DNA from: Benincasa hispida
Lineage: Eukaryota > Streptophyta > Magnoliopsida > Cucurbitales > Cucurbitaceae
Direction: 5' to 3'
Assembly (NCBI RefSeq): GCF_009727055.1
Contig: NC_052357.1
Location: forward strand, 3,774,334-3,838,333
DNA: 64,000 nucleotides
The stretch's first letter is position 1; every line of letters begins with the position of its first letter. The notes under the pieces are model-generated. The model did no database searches. It was not told the DNA's origin and worked only from the letters and a program-made list of their open reading frames with translations. Positions 12,590 through 23,266 of this stretch are shown here, in pieces. The translations under genes were made by a program, and so were the position numbers.

Positions 12590-13075
12590 GATTGGTCCTA
12601 AACTTTCTTAAAAGTAACGATTGAGTCTCTATATTTTCAAATTTTCAACAATTTAGTCTACATCATAAAAAACTCATCAAATTTAATTGTTAATTTTTAC
12701 TACGTAACTTTGTTCGATAACCCTTTAGCTTTTTAGTTTAGGTTTTTTAAAATTAATTAGCTTATCTACTTTTTAGTAGTGTTTAAAAAAAATCAAACCA
12801 AGTTTTCACAACTAAAAAAAAAGGTTTTTAATTCGAAAAGATAAAAACTTCGGTAAATAAGTTGTAAAAAAACAAACATAATTTAGAAAAATAAATTGGT
12901 TACCAACTAAGTTGTAACAACTTAGTATTTATAACTTATAAATAAACTTGACCTTTAATCAATTTAATAATAAAGATTAAATCATTATAAATTGTAAAGT
13001 TAATTATACATATTAAAGTTGAAGGACTAAATTGTTATTTCATAAAAATGAGGGGTTAAAATTGATGTTTTGTAC
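12590..13075. mobile_element. Inverted-repeat element with a nested family-2 MITE
   Basis: The left end (AAAATGAGGATTGGTCCTAA) has a loose inverted partner at the right end near 13020-13075. Inside, about 12713-12912, lies a PIF-like family-2 MITE with ends GATAACCCTTTAGC and, inverted, GGTAACCAATTTATTTT. Boundaries are approximate. Confidence 0.4.
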
Positions 13076-14059
13076 ATAACCTGTTGTCCCATTTATTTTA
13101 TGGGAATTTTGAAATTTGAGTTGACAAGATGGTAGATTTTTGTTTTCAACATGATACTTATGGGAGATGTTCTTGATTTTTCTTAAAAAAAGTAGAGTGA
13201 AATATGTCGTATTTTATATAATTTAAATATTGAAAAGTTTAATTGTTAGGTCTTAGGACAAGGTTTTAATGATTAAAAATGTATTATTGGTTTTTTATTT
13301 GCTGTCTTTTAGAGGGAAATAATTAAACTCGTATTATTTTTCTTTAAAAAAAATAAAATGAAATATTAAAATGATTTTGTGATACATCATATGCTATCTT
13401 GAAAGGGAAAAAAAATAAATAATAATTTATTGTTATCTGTACTTCATGATAGAAAATAACAAAATAACTCTCATTGATGAAATAATTATAACTTAACATG
13501 TGAATGAACATCCTACAAATTTTAAGAATTAAATTTGGGCTCTATTTGGTAATGAATTTCTTTTTATTTTTATTGTATTCTTGAAAATGAAGCGTTAAAA
13601 AAGTTTTTTTTTTTAATTTTTAAAAATAGAATAGATTTCTGGATACGTTTTCTTTTTTTTATTTAAATTACAACGCAAAGAAAGTGATAAGATATTCAAT
13701 TATTTAAGTACCTTACAAAAGAAAAAAGGAAAAATGGTACATAACAAAACATAGAAAATCACAATATTTTGTCATCAATCCCTAATATTCAATTTTAATT
13801 TTCAATATATCAATTATTAATGAATTTGTTTTGATTTCTTTTTTTAAAAAAATTCTAAAACATGAAGCGTGTTAGCTTACCTTTTCTTTATTATTTATTT
13901 ATTTACTTTTAAATTATATATATATATATATATACATTTTTTAAAAAAGCACATGTACATAATAATGTTTTTTTTTTTTCCTTATTCAAGAAAGGAAGGT
14001 ACCGGTTTAAAAAAGTTTGTCCTTGCAAACATATAATTATTTTAGAATTAATAATCAAA

Positions 14060-14250
14060 TGTATAACAACATTTTTCAAAAATTATAAATATTAACAAAA
14101 TCTGTAAGTGGTGGTCTCTATCATTTATAGACTTATATTAACGATATAGTCTAGCATTGAAAAACTCCAAAAATTAGATCTAAATCTTGCTATTTCTCAA
14201 AAAAAATTTGTATTGTATTATATCTACTAATACTTTAGACCTGCATGCTA
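14060..14250. mobile_element. Weak GATAGA-type MITE remnant
   Basis: The order AACAAAATCTGTAAGTGGTG, ATAGACTTATATTAACGATA and then ATGCTATATTTGCAACTA follows the layout of the better copy at about 40060-40275. Much diverged. Confidence 0.35.
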
Positions 14251-15039
14251 TATTTGCAACTACCCCATTCTAAATTTGTTAGATTTCTAGATTATTATTG
14301 TTATCATCGTCATAACAATATAAAGAAATTGATATGATTTCTAATTTCTCTAAATACTTTATAAACAAATAATTAAGAGCAATATCAATTTATAGTTCTA
14401 AACTTTAGGAGTTTTATCAATTTAAATATTGAATTAATAACGTATGAATTTAAACCATGAACTTTTATAAGTATGACGATTTACACTCTTTATTACATTC
14501 TGTTTGAAAAACCTTGTGTTCTTAATTGTTTCAGTTAAACCCCTAAACTTTACTAAATAAATCAATTTAATCTCTTAGACAAAATTTTCTTTGAAAATCA
14601 TTCATGCATTTATTCTAATCTTCCATTTTGTAAAATCAACATTTGAAGAAGTCGACACATGTTTGAGAATTAATGCATGAATGATTTTCAAATGTAATTA
14701 TACTGAAGAGTCTAAATTGATTGGCTAATGCTAATTTAGAAGTTTAATTTGACTCAGATTATAAGTTTCACACGACATTAGACAAACAAAATTTGGATGA
14801 AAGTATAAATTGATACACTTAAGAAAATGATGCAATTATTAGTTCATGGTTTTAATCAATACAACTCTCAAAACTTAGGGATATAAATTGATTTTTGTCC
14901 AAGAAATTAATAATCTTTCAACATTATACTAAAGATGGTAATTATATGTTTTAAAAAAGAATAATTATAAGAGCCTTTCAGCATCAATTTCCAATCTTTT
15001 TTTTCAATTTTATTTTGAGAAAATTTCTATTATCTTATA

Positions 15040-16753
15040 TCAATCTATGGAATGAATTGAGATAGGATATCTGGATTTTATATGTTTATAGAGTTTATAT
15101 TTTTGTGGAGTTCATATGTCTGTATTTATGATGGAAAGTTATTTGATCCGAGTTCATATGTCTAGACTCTCTATGTAATTTTTAAATTTTTTTTAAATAA
15201 TCTACTTTGATGATTACTATTTTTGTTTTGAAATTTTTTATTCAATAATTCTATTCATCTTTGTTTGAACAAAATATCGATTACAATTTTTTTCTTTTAT
15301 TTTTTAAAGTTTTTCTTTCTTTCTTTTTTGGGTAATGAACAACAATAACTCATTACATTTCATGCAAAAATATAGTTAAAAAAAGAGAAACCAAAGAGAA
15401 AGCAAAACTTTTGATTTTTAATTTTTCTCCATGAATTCCATTATCATCTTTTCTTTTTCTTTTTCTTCTTGTTGTTGCTTTGTATTTTTACCTTATCATG
15501 GATTTTTTTAATTGAATCTCCCCTATCATCTCAGCAGCCAATGGAATGTCACCACATTTATTCAACAATTTTACTTTCCGTTCCTCCAGGTTTGGAGGAT
15601 CATTAGAGAACAAGTCTTCATTTTTCACTAATTCTTCATAAAAAATCTTTATTTTATGATTTTTTAAATTATTATGATTTTTTTTATATGTTACATATTT
15701 TTTAACTACATACATACTTTTCGTCTAGATATTGTTAAACTCACTTGATATGTGAATTCAATTAAATAAAAATATATTTTATAAATTTTTATGTATAAAT
15801 ATTGCACTTATTGTATACAAAATACTATTATTTATATAATCAACAACCCTACGATATACTTTAATAGTCATCAGTCTTATAATAGTTGGAAGTGGTTGAC
15901 GAAGTTGATTATTGAAGATTATTTTCACTAGAGTTTATAGTCGGAGATGGTTGTCGGAGCCTAAAGTTGGTCGCATGAAGGTGGTATTAGAGTTTGTTGT
16001 CGAAGGTGGTTTTCAGAGTTTGAAGATGGTTGCACGAAGGTGGCGTCGAAGTTGATCATCGAAGATGATTTTCGCCAGAGTTTGTAGTCAGAGGTGGTTG
16101 TTGGATTCCGAAGGTGGTATTAGAGTTTGTTACCAAAGTTTGTCATCGGAGGTGGGTTTCGAAGCCCTGAGTTAGTTGTTGGAGTTGCTTGCTCGAAGGT
16201 GGTCATCGAAGGTGATTTTCGTTAGAGTTTGTAGTCAGAAATTGTTGTCGGGGCCTACGAAGGTGGTTGTCGGAGTTGGTCATCAGAAGTGGCTGTCGGA
16301 GCCTGAAATTAGTAGTCGGAGTTGGTCGCACAAAGGTGATCGTCAGAGTTAGTGCACGAAGGTGGTCATTGGAGTTGGGTCACGGGATTGTCATTGGAGA
16401 TAGTTGCCGGAACTTGGAATTGGTTGTTGAAGTTTGTCGCGCGAAGATTTCTAGAGACCAAAGTTGGTCGTCAAAGTTGTCACTGGAGGTAGTTGTTGGA
16501 GCTCGAAGTTGGTCGCCAGAGTTGTCAGAGCTTGGAGTTGATTGCTGGAGTTGTCATCACATGTGATTGTCGAAGCCCAAAATTGGTCGCTAGAGTTGTT
16601 ATCGATAGTCACCGAAAGTGGTCAATGAGTGGAGTCATCGAAAAAAATGAAAAAAATGAGAGTTGGGGTGAGTTGGTAAAATATACCAACGAACTCCACC
16701 AACATTTAAAGTTGGTGGACCACTCAACTCATGTTGATGAGCCAAACACCCCC
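15040..16753. repeat. Right inverted arm of the long-TIR element
   Basis: Inverted partner of 9670-11000. Its outer 900 bases are dominated by irregular repeats of GTCGGAGTTGGTC and GGTGGTTGTCGGAG type. It is longer than the left arm for two visible reasons: extra copies of the irregular repeat, and a roughly 140-bp segment at 15480-15618 with no counterpart in the left arm. Confidence 0.65.
15480..15618 (-). pseudogene. Captured NB-ARC-like gene fragment
   Basis: On the minus strand this insert reads, in one open frame, NLEERKVKLLNKCGDIPLAA and continues EMIGEIQLKK. The order (PNLE, lysine-cysteine, G-x-PLAA, x-IG) resembles the GLPL region of the NB-ARC domain of plant resistance proteins, where the usual core is KCxGLPLAA. 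It ends in ATAAGGTAAAAATAC, which could be a former splice donor. Alignment of the two arms by eye puts its edges where the left arm runs straight through (near 10505-10520). It is too short to function. The domain call is from motif recognition and needs a profile search. Confidence 0.4.
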
Positions 16754-17160
16754 AATATATAATAATCGTTTTATTTTTTTTTGAAAACACTTATATAAGT
16801 ATTATCAACTTGAATTGTTTTTATTTTATAATATAACTAAACTAATTTAGGAACATATCATTGATCAAAAGGTGCAAAGTATACACTAATAGAATAAGAA
16901 ACATGTTTGTAAAATATATTAATTAGACTTGGATGCATCTAATTGGACATCTAATACTAAAACTTACTGGAATGCAAAATAGCGAAAATGGAAAGTGTTA
17001 AAAGTGATAAACATAACTCAATTATATGTGTGCTCATTTTCCTGAAGTTATAAATTTAAGTTCTCATATACAATTAGACGTTTTAGAAGCGTGAATGATA
17101 TTTATTGATCTTAATGGTAGGGATTAAGTTAAAAAATAATGTCTTTTTTTTTAAAGCAAT
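16754..17160. other. AT-rich spacer
   Basis: No gene or paired repeat recognised between the long-TIR element and the next inverted-repeat element. Confidence 0.4.
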
Positions 17161-17503
17161 GACAAAAATAGGGTACATGGGAAAGAAATTACAAGAATAA
17201 GGTGGAAAAGAAAAGTATTGACAAAAATAGGATAGCAAAATCGTGTACCAGTTCGCGATTATTGTTAAATCAAGTCGTGGCCTCCATGTCTAAGTATGAC
17301 TTAGTCAATGAAACCAAACTCGTAGATGAGGTCTATGATTTCCATATTTTTATTTAAAAAAATCATTAAATTTGAAACCATTAAAAAACATTAAATTATA
17401 TTAAATTTGGAACCATTAAAAACCATTAAATTACTTTTAAAAAACCATTAAAATTGATTAGATGACTGTGGCAAACTTCTATAGTGACTTGGTCTTTGAG
17501 ATG

Positions 17504-17627
17504 TCTCGTGAAGTTATTTCATGAGACAAACTTACAAAGTCATGAAAAAATAAACACGCCTCCTGAAGATGAATTAGATTATTCTGTGAAGTAACTTCAC
17601 GAGACGTCTCTTGAAGTAACTTCACGG
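17504..17627. repeat. Palindromic tandem repeats, left of hAT
   Basis: Degenerate units of roughly 75 bp carry a palindrome such as GTGAAGTAACTTCAC (17588-17602), followed by GAGAC and an A-rich stretch with ATGAAAAAATAAA. Units continue on the other side of the hAT element, so the array predates it. Confidence 0.6.
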
Positions 17628-18504
17628 TAGGGTTGGCAACGGGGCCGGGCCGGGCCGGGGGTGTTCTGCATCCCCGGTCCCGTGGAGGAAATTATCCCCC
17701 ATCCCCGCCATTTGAAGGCGGGAACGGGGGCAGGAATTCCCCGTTGGAGAAACGGGGTCCCCGCGGGCCCCATTCCCCGTTTCCCGCGGGAATTCCCCAT
17801 TTTTTTAGTTAAAATTTTATTAGTCCACAGAAAATTCATTAAAAAAGTATATCAAATTCCTCGTTTTTTAATTCAAGTGATTTTATTTGAAATTTGACTA
17901 ATGCACAACAAATGAACAAAAAACAATAGACTATTCTATGAAATAAACACAATTGACAATTAATTGACAATCAATCAACAATTTAAAAGATAACAAATCC
18001 ATTAGATAACTTTACAACTTAAAATTCAATAAAGTTTGAATAAGGAAGTCAATTAAAGGCAATCGTCTTATACATTCAAATAAGTATTTCACCATCAAAT
18101 CTTTCAATAAAACTCGTCCTTCTCTCTTCAACAACTTCACAATAAAATCTTTCACCATCACCTTTCTTGGCATCATCTCATCCTTAGTTGTATTCATTCC
18201 TACATTTAAAATGTAATAAACAAATAATGTCATAAAATTTTTTTTAAAAAAACTAGACCACGAAATAATGTTAATCCTTGAACATATACCTTAGTCACCA
18301 CGCCATCAATTGTCTGCATCTTCTAGAACAGTTGCTAAATGTGCAACCATTTCTTTTCCCGTGCTTGTACCTTACATTGTCAAATATTTGTAATAAAAGA
18401 AAATATTTATTAATATATTAAATGATAGAAAGATGTAATAAAAGAAAATATTTATTAATATATTAAATGATAGAAAGATGTAAAACAAAATAAACAAACT
18501 AACC

Positions 18505-20470
18505 TGTCAAAATTGTAATCCAATTTTGAGCGCACATCAAAGCCTCTATCGTCTTTGGATGAAGTTTGTTACGATGTGGGCTTACAATCCTACCACATGT
18601 ACTAAAAGCAACTCTAATGCAACACTAGATAACGGGATAGTTAATATGTCTCTTGCAATTTCTTGTAAAATTGGATACTTGACACCATTCAATTTCCACC
18701 AACTCAAAATGTCAAAATCGGATGCTCGAGGTAAGATAGATTCATCCAAATATGCATTAAACTGTTGCTTCTGATTCATATTATTGGAATTTGATACAAA
18801 CAAGTCATAATCATTAAAATCATCAAATTCGATATTCTGTGAGGTTCCATCTAAATTTCTAGCATAATCACCACTTTCACCTTCATGCACTGATATTCTG
18901 TTTCCAAATCTGAACAAATTTTTTTAATCCTTTCCACTTCAAGAAAAAAACCATCTCCATAAATTCTAGGGAAGTAAAACTCAGTCAACTTTAATTTATA
19001 ACGTGGATCTAAAACTACAGCTATAGCCATTACCTCATGAATTGTCTTCCAATACTTATCAAACTTTGACATCATATTTGAAGCCATGTCTCTGATCTCT
19101 TGAATGACAGAATTAGTCCACTCAGAAATAGCCAATTTCAATTTACAAAATTTTAGGAAAAAAGATTAACGGTAGGATATTTGGATCCAGAAAATATTTC
19201 AGTCACGTGATGAAATATTTTCAGTTTCTCACATATCTCTTTTGCTAATACCCAATCTTAATCCAAAGGCAAACACTTGTACTTTGGTTCTCGTTGTTCT
19301 AATCAATAAAAAATCGCTTTGTACTTTAATGCGGTGACTAACATAAAATAGGTAGAATTCCACCTAGTACAACAATCAAGACTCAACATCTAACCATCAT
19401 AAACATTCAACTGTCGAGCAGTTTCCTCAAATTTCTCTTTCTTTTTTTTGTGTATGCACCCAAAAAGACACACTACTACGTAATCTTTCGATCTCATCTC
19501 CTATCACTGTCAACCCATCTTTCACAATCAAGTTCAGAATATGAGCACAACACCGCATATGAAACAAACTCCCATCCAATATTAAGTTTCCACCCAAACT
19601 ATCAATAAGCATATTAACCATAGAGTCATTAGTACTACAATTATCTACAGTTACTGATGACAATTTTCGATCAATATTCCAATCTAACAAACATTCCATT
19701 ATTTCTTCATGAAACATCTCAGAAGTGTGTGGAGAAGGAACATATATAAACCTAATTATTTTGTTTTGCAAAACCCAACTATCATCGACAAAAATGAGCA
19801 GTGACGACCATATAACCTTCTGTTTGGTGGTTGGAAGTCCACATGTCTGTTGTCAGGGCAATGTTTCCTTTGATCTCATTCAAAAAATGCCATGTTTTTC
19901 AACTTTCCAGTCTCATAAATTTTCAAAATCTCCTTCTTTATTGGTGTTTCTTGACACATCTTAAATAATAGTTGGATGACATTACAAAATTCCCTAAAAC
20001 CTTCATGCTCAACTTATTGAGAGAGGATATTCATGTTTTATATCATCCTAGCTAATGCTTTTTTTGCAGCTTCTTGATCGAAGTTATATAAGCTCAATGT
20101 ATTGTTCTTCTCTCTATTAGGATTCAATAGGATTGTCGTATGTCCTTTTGTCCTTTATATGGGCATATCTTAAATATGATCATGCAAATATTTGATTCCA
20201 TTTTTACTTTCACCTAATTTTCGTTTGCAGTAATTACAAATCGCCCTGTCTACTCCATCTATTTTTTGTTTCTTAAAATGGTTCCAAACAACCGATGTCA
20301 ATCTCCTCTTTAAAGATCCCTTCTCAATATCCTCATCAAGAACAACACAATTATCAACATTCAAATTATCATCATTCGATGAGCATGAAGTTAAAATTTG
20401 GGGTTGGATCTGGGATTGAACTTGGAATTAGATTTGAAGAATCTTTATTTGTAGAAGGTGGTGACGACAT
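18505..20470 (-). pseudogene. hAT transposase (BED zinc finger) pseudogene
   Basis: Three conserved regions of a plant hAT transposase appear in order on the minus strand. A BED-type zinc finger lies near 20170-20320 (W, F, then CNYC and HDH). The RNase H-like core lies near 19450-19690 (SVTVDNCSTNDSM, then MRCCAHILNLIVKDG). The C-terminal dimerisation region lies near 18580-18780 (DILSWWKLNGVKYPILQEIA). A likely start is ATG 20470. The frame is broken soon after the start, after the zinc finger, between core and C-terminus (near 19150), and again just before the end near 18600. Several stop codons lie between. Family is clear; function is lost. Confidence 0.88.
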
Positions 20471-20689
20471 TGTTTTCAACCTACCAAAAATTTAATTTAA
20501 ATTTTCAACCTACCATAAAACAACATTCAAATTTCAACATACACAAACATATTTTCCAAACATATTAAGCCTAAAATTCAAAACATTTCAAATATCAAAA
20601 CATACACAAACATACATATTTTCTCAGAACAATCAAATATGTATAAAAATAAAGACTCATTATCAAACGGCCAAACACAAAAGTTAGAT

Positions 20690-21060
20690 CTTCACCTGAA
20701 ACGCCGTCGGACGAACTTCTCAACTGAGGCATACTTCAACGGAGGATGGAGTGGAGAGGGCCTGTTTTATGGAGTGGACTGTGGAGTGGGATGAGCGAGA
20801 GGGGAGGCCGTGAGGGATGAGGTTATGAGCGTGAGCGAGAGCGAGAGTGGAGGGATTTGGGCGAGATGGGACTGGGGAGGGATGCAGAGAGCGAGAGGCC
20901 AGAGGGTCGGCGACTCGGCAGCCGGCACACGGTAGGCAGAGAGCGAGACTCAAGAGGGTCGACACAGCAGGGGATACTAAACGCTGAGGTAGTAGAGTAG
21001 GTGGTGTAGAGACATTGAACAGTCGACTCGACAAAGAGGAAAGGGGAGGGAGGTAATAAA
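20690..21060. other. CpG-rich internal segment of the hAT element
   Basis: This stretch is rich in GAGCGAGAG and CGAC motifs, in contrast to the AT-rich surroundings, and lies between the transposase start and the subterminal repeats. It probably held the 5' untranslated or promoter part of the transposase gene. The proline/serine-rich frame it contains is best explained by composition. Confidence 0.4.
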
Positions 21061-21161
21061 TTTTAGGGATTTAGGGAAAAAGCTTTTGAGTTTTGGACTT
21101 TTGAGTTTTGGGCTTTTACAATTTTTGGGTCTTTTTCTATATAAGTTTATAAAATTTCTAA

Positions 21162-21222
<61 letters not shown>

Positions 21223-21227
21223 TATAT
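21162..21227. repeat. AT dinucleotide microsatellite
   Basis: Nearly uninterrupted AT repeat of about 65 bp near the right end of the hAT element. Confidence 0.95.
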
Positions 21228-21401
21228 TTATAAAATAATATATATAAATTCGGGGTCAGGGATTAATCGGGATCGGGCGGGGATATTGTCCCCGTCCCTG
21301 CCCACGTCCTCCGGACGGGCCCTGATTAAATTCCCTGGTTTGACCCCATCCTCGGTCAAACCAGGGAATCCCCGTCCCGTCGGGTTTTTTTGCCAACCCT
21401 A

Positions 21402-21585
21402 CTTCACGGGATAAACTTACACCATTATGAAAAAATAAATACGTCTCATGAAGAAGAATAGATTGTTCCGTGAAGTAACTTCACGAGACAAACTTACAAC
21501 ATTATGAAAAAAAAACAAATACATCTTGTGAAGATGAATAAATTGTCATGTGAAGCAACTTCACGAGACAAACTTGTGAAATTAC
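21402..21585. repeat. Palindromic tandem repeats, right of hAT
   Basis: Continuation of the array at 17504-17627. Further copies of GTGAAGTAACTTCACGAGAC (about 21471-21490) and GTGAAGCAACTTCACGAGAC (about 21551-21570) are spaced about 75-80 bp apart. Confidence 0.6.
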
Positions 21586-21750
21586 TTTTCAACATATAGA
21601 TGACATGTGGCTAGAAAATCGTAGACCCAAGTCACGTTTAAGCCTTAAATCGTGGATTGAGTACAGGATTTATCTGCGGACTCTTGTGGATCCCGTCCAC
21701 GATTTTACAACTCTATATTCGTCAATACTTTCAAACAACTCTATTTTTGT

Positions 21751-22160
21751 TAATAAATATTAAAATAACATTATTTTAAAAAAAAAAAGTTCTAAATGTA
21801 GTGAATTATATTATTACCTAAATATGGAAAACATACTTGTTCATTGCAAATTAAAGGAGGATCTGGTTAGTACACAATACTTCTTTTCATTTCTTCCACT
21901 GCAAAAGAAGAGAGAGAGAGAGAGAAGAAATACCCTTCTCTTCCATGAAAAAGAAAGCTTGTTTTCTTTTATTATACAGAGTAAGAGTATCAAAGTTGAG
22001 AGATTGTTTCAATATGAATGTCTTTACATAATGGAAAAAAGAAAACAAGAAGCATTGTTGAAGATCAAACCATGGATTCATAGAAGTAGATCAAAATTGC
22101 CAGCGACCAAGATGTTAAGATTTAGAACTTCATTTCCAATGGCAGAATTGGGTTCAAGCG
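21751..22160. other. 3' flank of the isochorismatase gene
   Basis: AT-rich sequence with a GA microsatellite at about 21911-21926. It probably contains the 3' untranslated region of the gene starting at 23266. The long plus-strand frame here is antisense to that region and shows no domain. Confidence 0.4.
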
Positions 22161-23266
22161 TCAGAGTCCCCCCCATTCATCAACTCTCATGACCACAACT
22201 CCCACATTCTCCATATCAGTGATATTACCTGATACATAATAAATTCAAAAAATTCCCTCATCAATCCTTAGATGAAGAACATTGGTCTTGAGATTCAATA
22301 CAAAAATCATACTTCGTTCTTAGAAAGGGATTTTAAATCACTAATCAACCTAAAAACTCAAACTAACAGGTTAGCTAAATTTAATTATACCAATACTTCA
22401 ACACTCTTAAAGGTCCAGTAAACAACATTACAAATCACTATTGATTACTGAACTCAAAAGCTTATAGAGGAGGAAATTTGAGATACCATGATGAATTTTG
22501 GGAGTAGCAGCTGCAGTTGCATCAGAAAGAAGAGTGATAGAATGATAATCCAAAGCTACAGCATCAAAAACAGTCTGTCTGATACAATTTGGGGTTTGAA
22601 CACCTAGAATTAATAACATACCATGCATCAATTCAAACATTTAATCTACAAAATTCACATTGGAATACAGATTAACAGTAGATATGTATGTTTACCAGAG
22701 ACGACCAAATCAGTAATACCCATCCCTTGCAGAAGGGAATGCAAATTAGTATTAAAGAAAGCACTGAACCTAGTTTTCACCAATTTGTACTCTCCTTCTT
22801 TCATTTCAAGCCCTTCGACTAATTCTGCCCCTTTGCTTCCCTTTGAAACAGGATTCGGCTTCCCACTGCCATAGTAATGGCGGCGGAACCGTTCAACATC
22901 GCGTCCTTGAGGATCATGTTCTCGAACAACCTAGGGCAAAGCAAGCAAAACGAAAACTAATTCAATTCAATATTTGAAATCCATCCAAACAGAGGATTAG
23001 GGCTTTTTCGTTTTCAGATAAACGGACCCAAACGATGAACAACCCGCGGTTCCTTGCGATTTCGACAGTATTAATGACGGAGGGAAGTATGGTGGTGGCT
23101 CCGGGGACAGCGAAGACGGATTGTTCGTCAAGGAAATCTTTCTGCAACGAAGAATTGAAAGAAAGAGTTGGATTATGGGGAAGAGGACTTGAATTGGGAA
23201 GAAGATAAGGGGAAAAACCTGCATGTCGATAACAAGAAGAGCAGTGTGTTTCAATTGATCCGCCAT
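22161..23266 (-). CDS. Isochorismatase-family hydrolase, complete five-exon gene
   Basis: Exons in coding order are 23266-23219, 23141-23028, 22930-22696, 22603-22487 and 22228-22161. All four introns (77, 97, 92 and 258 nt) are GT-AG, and the 582-nt message gives 193 residues and TGA. The protein has the cysteine-hydrolase triad: Asp14 (LLVIDMQ), Lys106 (VKTRFSAF) and Cys139 in GVQTPNC, the last with the usual cis-peptide region before it. Length fits the single-domain plant family, of which Arabidopsis At3g16190 is, from memory, the closest. Family members hydrolyse N-C or enol-ether bonds (nicotinamidase, isochorismatase); the substrate here is unknown. No signal peptide is seen, so a cytosolic enzyme is likely. 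The start is the first ATG and matches family N-termini. The last exon is less conserved than the core. Confidence 0.93.

Larger units (their letters stand above)
11001..15039. other. Central part of the long-TIR element
   Basis: About 4 kb of AT-rich DNA without a recognisable gene. It contains smaller inverted-repeat elements (listed at 11667 and 12590), and dispersed 'taaattgatacaattat' repeats near 11350-11540 and 14760-14900. TA-repeat tracts lie at about 12356-12374 and 13917-13935. Confidence 0.45.
9670..16753. mobile_element. Long-inverted-repeat element, about 7.1 kb, no transposase
   Basis: The ends are inverted copies: GGGTGTGTTTGACTCACCAA on the left, and on the right, in reverse complement, GGGTGTTTGGCTCATCAACA. 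Both continue into ATGAGTTGAGT and then GTTGGTGGAGTT. Homology between arms continues inward for more than 1 kb on each side and leaves a central region of about 4 kb. I see no transposase frame anywhere inside. Flanking bases (CTA at 9667-9669 and AAT from 16754) do not give a clear target duplication, so the exact ends are uncertain by a few bases. It could be a Mutator-like element with long TIRs, a foldback-type element, or two inverted copies of one repeat. Confidence 0.65.
17628..21401 (-). mobile_element. hAT transposon, 3.77 kb, non-autonomous by decay
   Basis: Both ends carry the perfect 12-bp inverted repeat TAGGGTTGGCAA. Both flanks carry the identical 8-bp duplication CTTCACGG (17620-17627 and 21402-21409), the size expected for hAT. 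The outer 100-150 bp at each end are extremely GC-rich, with GGGGCCGGGC and CCCCGTCCC subterminal motifs. Inside is a minus-strand transposase relic. The element sits within a palindromic tandem array. Ends and duplication are intact while the transposase is broken, so it could move only if transposase were supplied in trans. Confidence 0.93.
17161..21750. mobile_element. Inverted-repeat element interrupted by a hAT insertion
   Basis: Left sequence ACAAAAATAGGG, then AGTATTGACAAAAATAG, then GCAAAATCGTG appears on the right in reverse complement as ACAAAAATAGAG, AGTATTGACGAATATAG and GTAAAATCGTG, in the same order and spacing. Subtracting the hAT element leaves about 0.8 kb made of these ends and palindromic tandem repeats, without coding capacity. 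No target duplication was found, so the superfamily is unresolved. Confidence 0.45.

Noticed and set aside
16267..16762. Two overlapping frames of 99 and 89 codons in the right arm
   Set aside because: They are produced by the irregular GTCGGAGTTGGTC-type repeat; residue patterns just repeat the DNA period.
17597..17897. Two opposite-strand frames of about 80 codons
   Set aside because: They span the hAT terminus and GC-rich subterminal repeats; no gene would be expected across an insertion boundary.
18012..18233. 73-codon minus-strand frame
   Set aside because: It lies downstream of the hAT transposase C-terminus and has no similarity to any hAT domain.
20720..21034. 104-codon Ser/Pro/Leu-rich minus-strand frame
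   Set aside because: It sits in the CpG-rich non-coding part of the hAT element and has no recognisable domain.
21824..22192. 122-codon plus-strand frame
   Set aside because: It runs antisense to the last exon and 3' region of the isochorismatase gene and has no domain.
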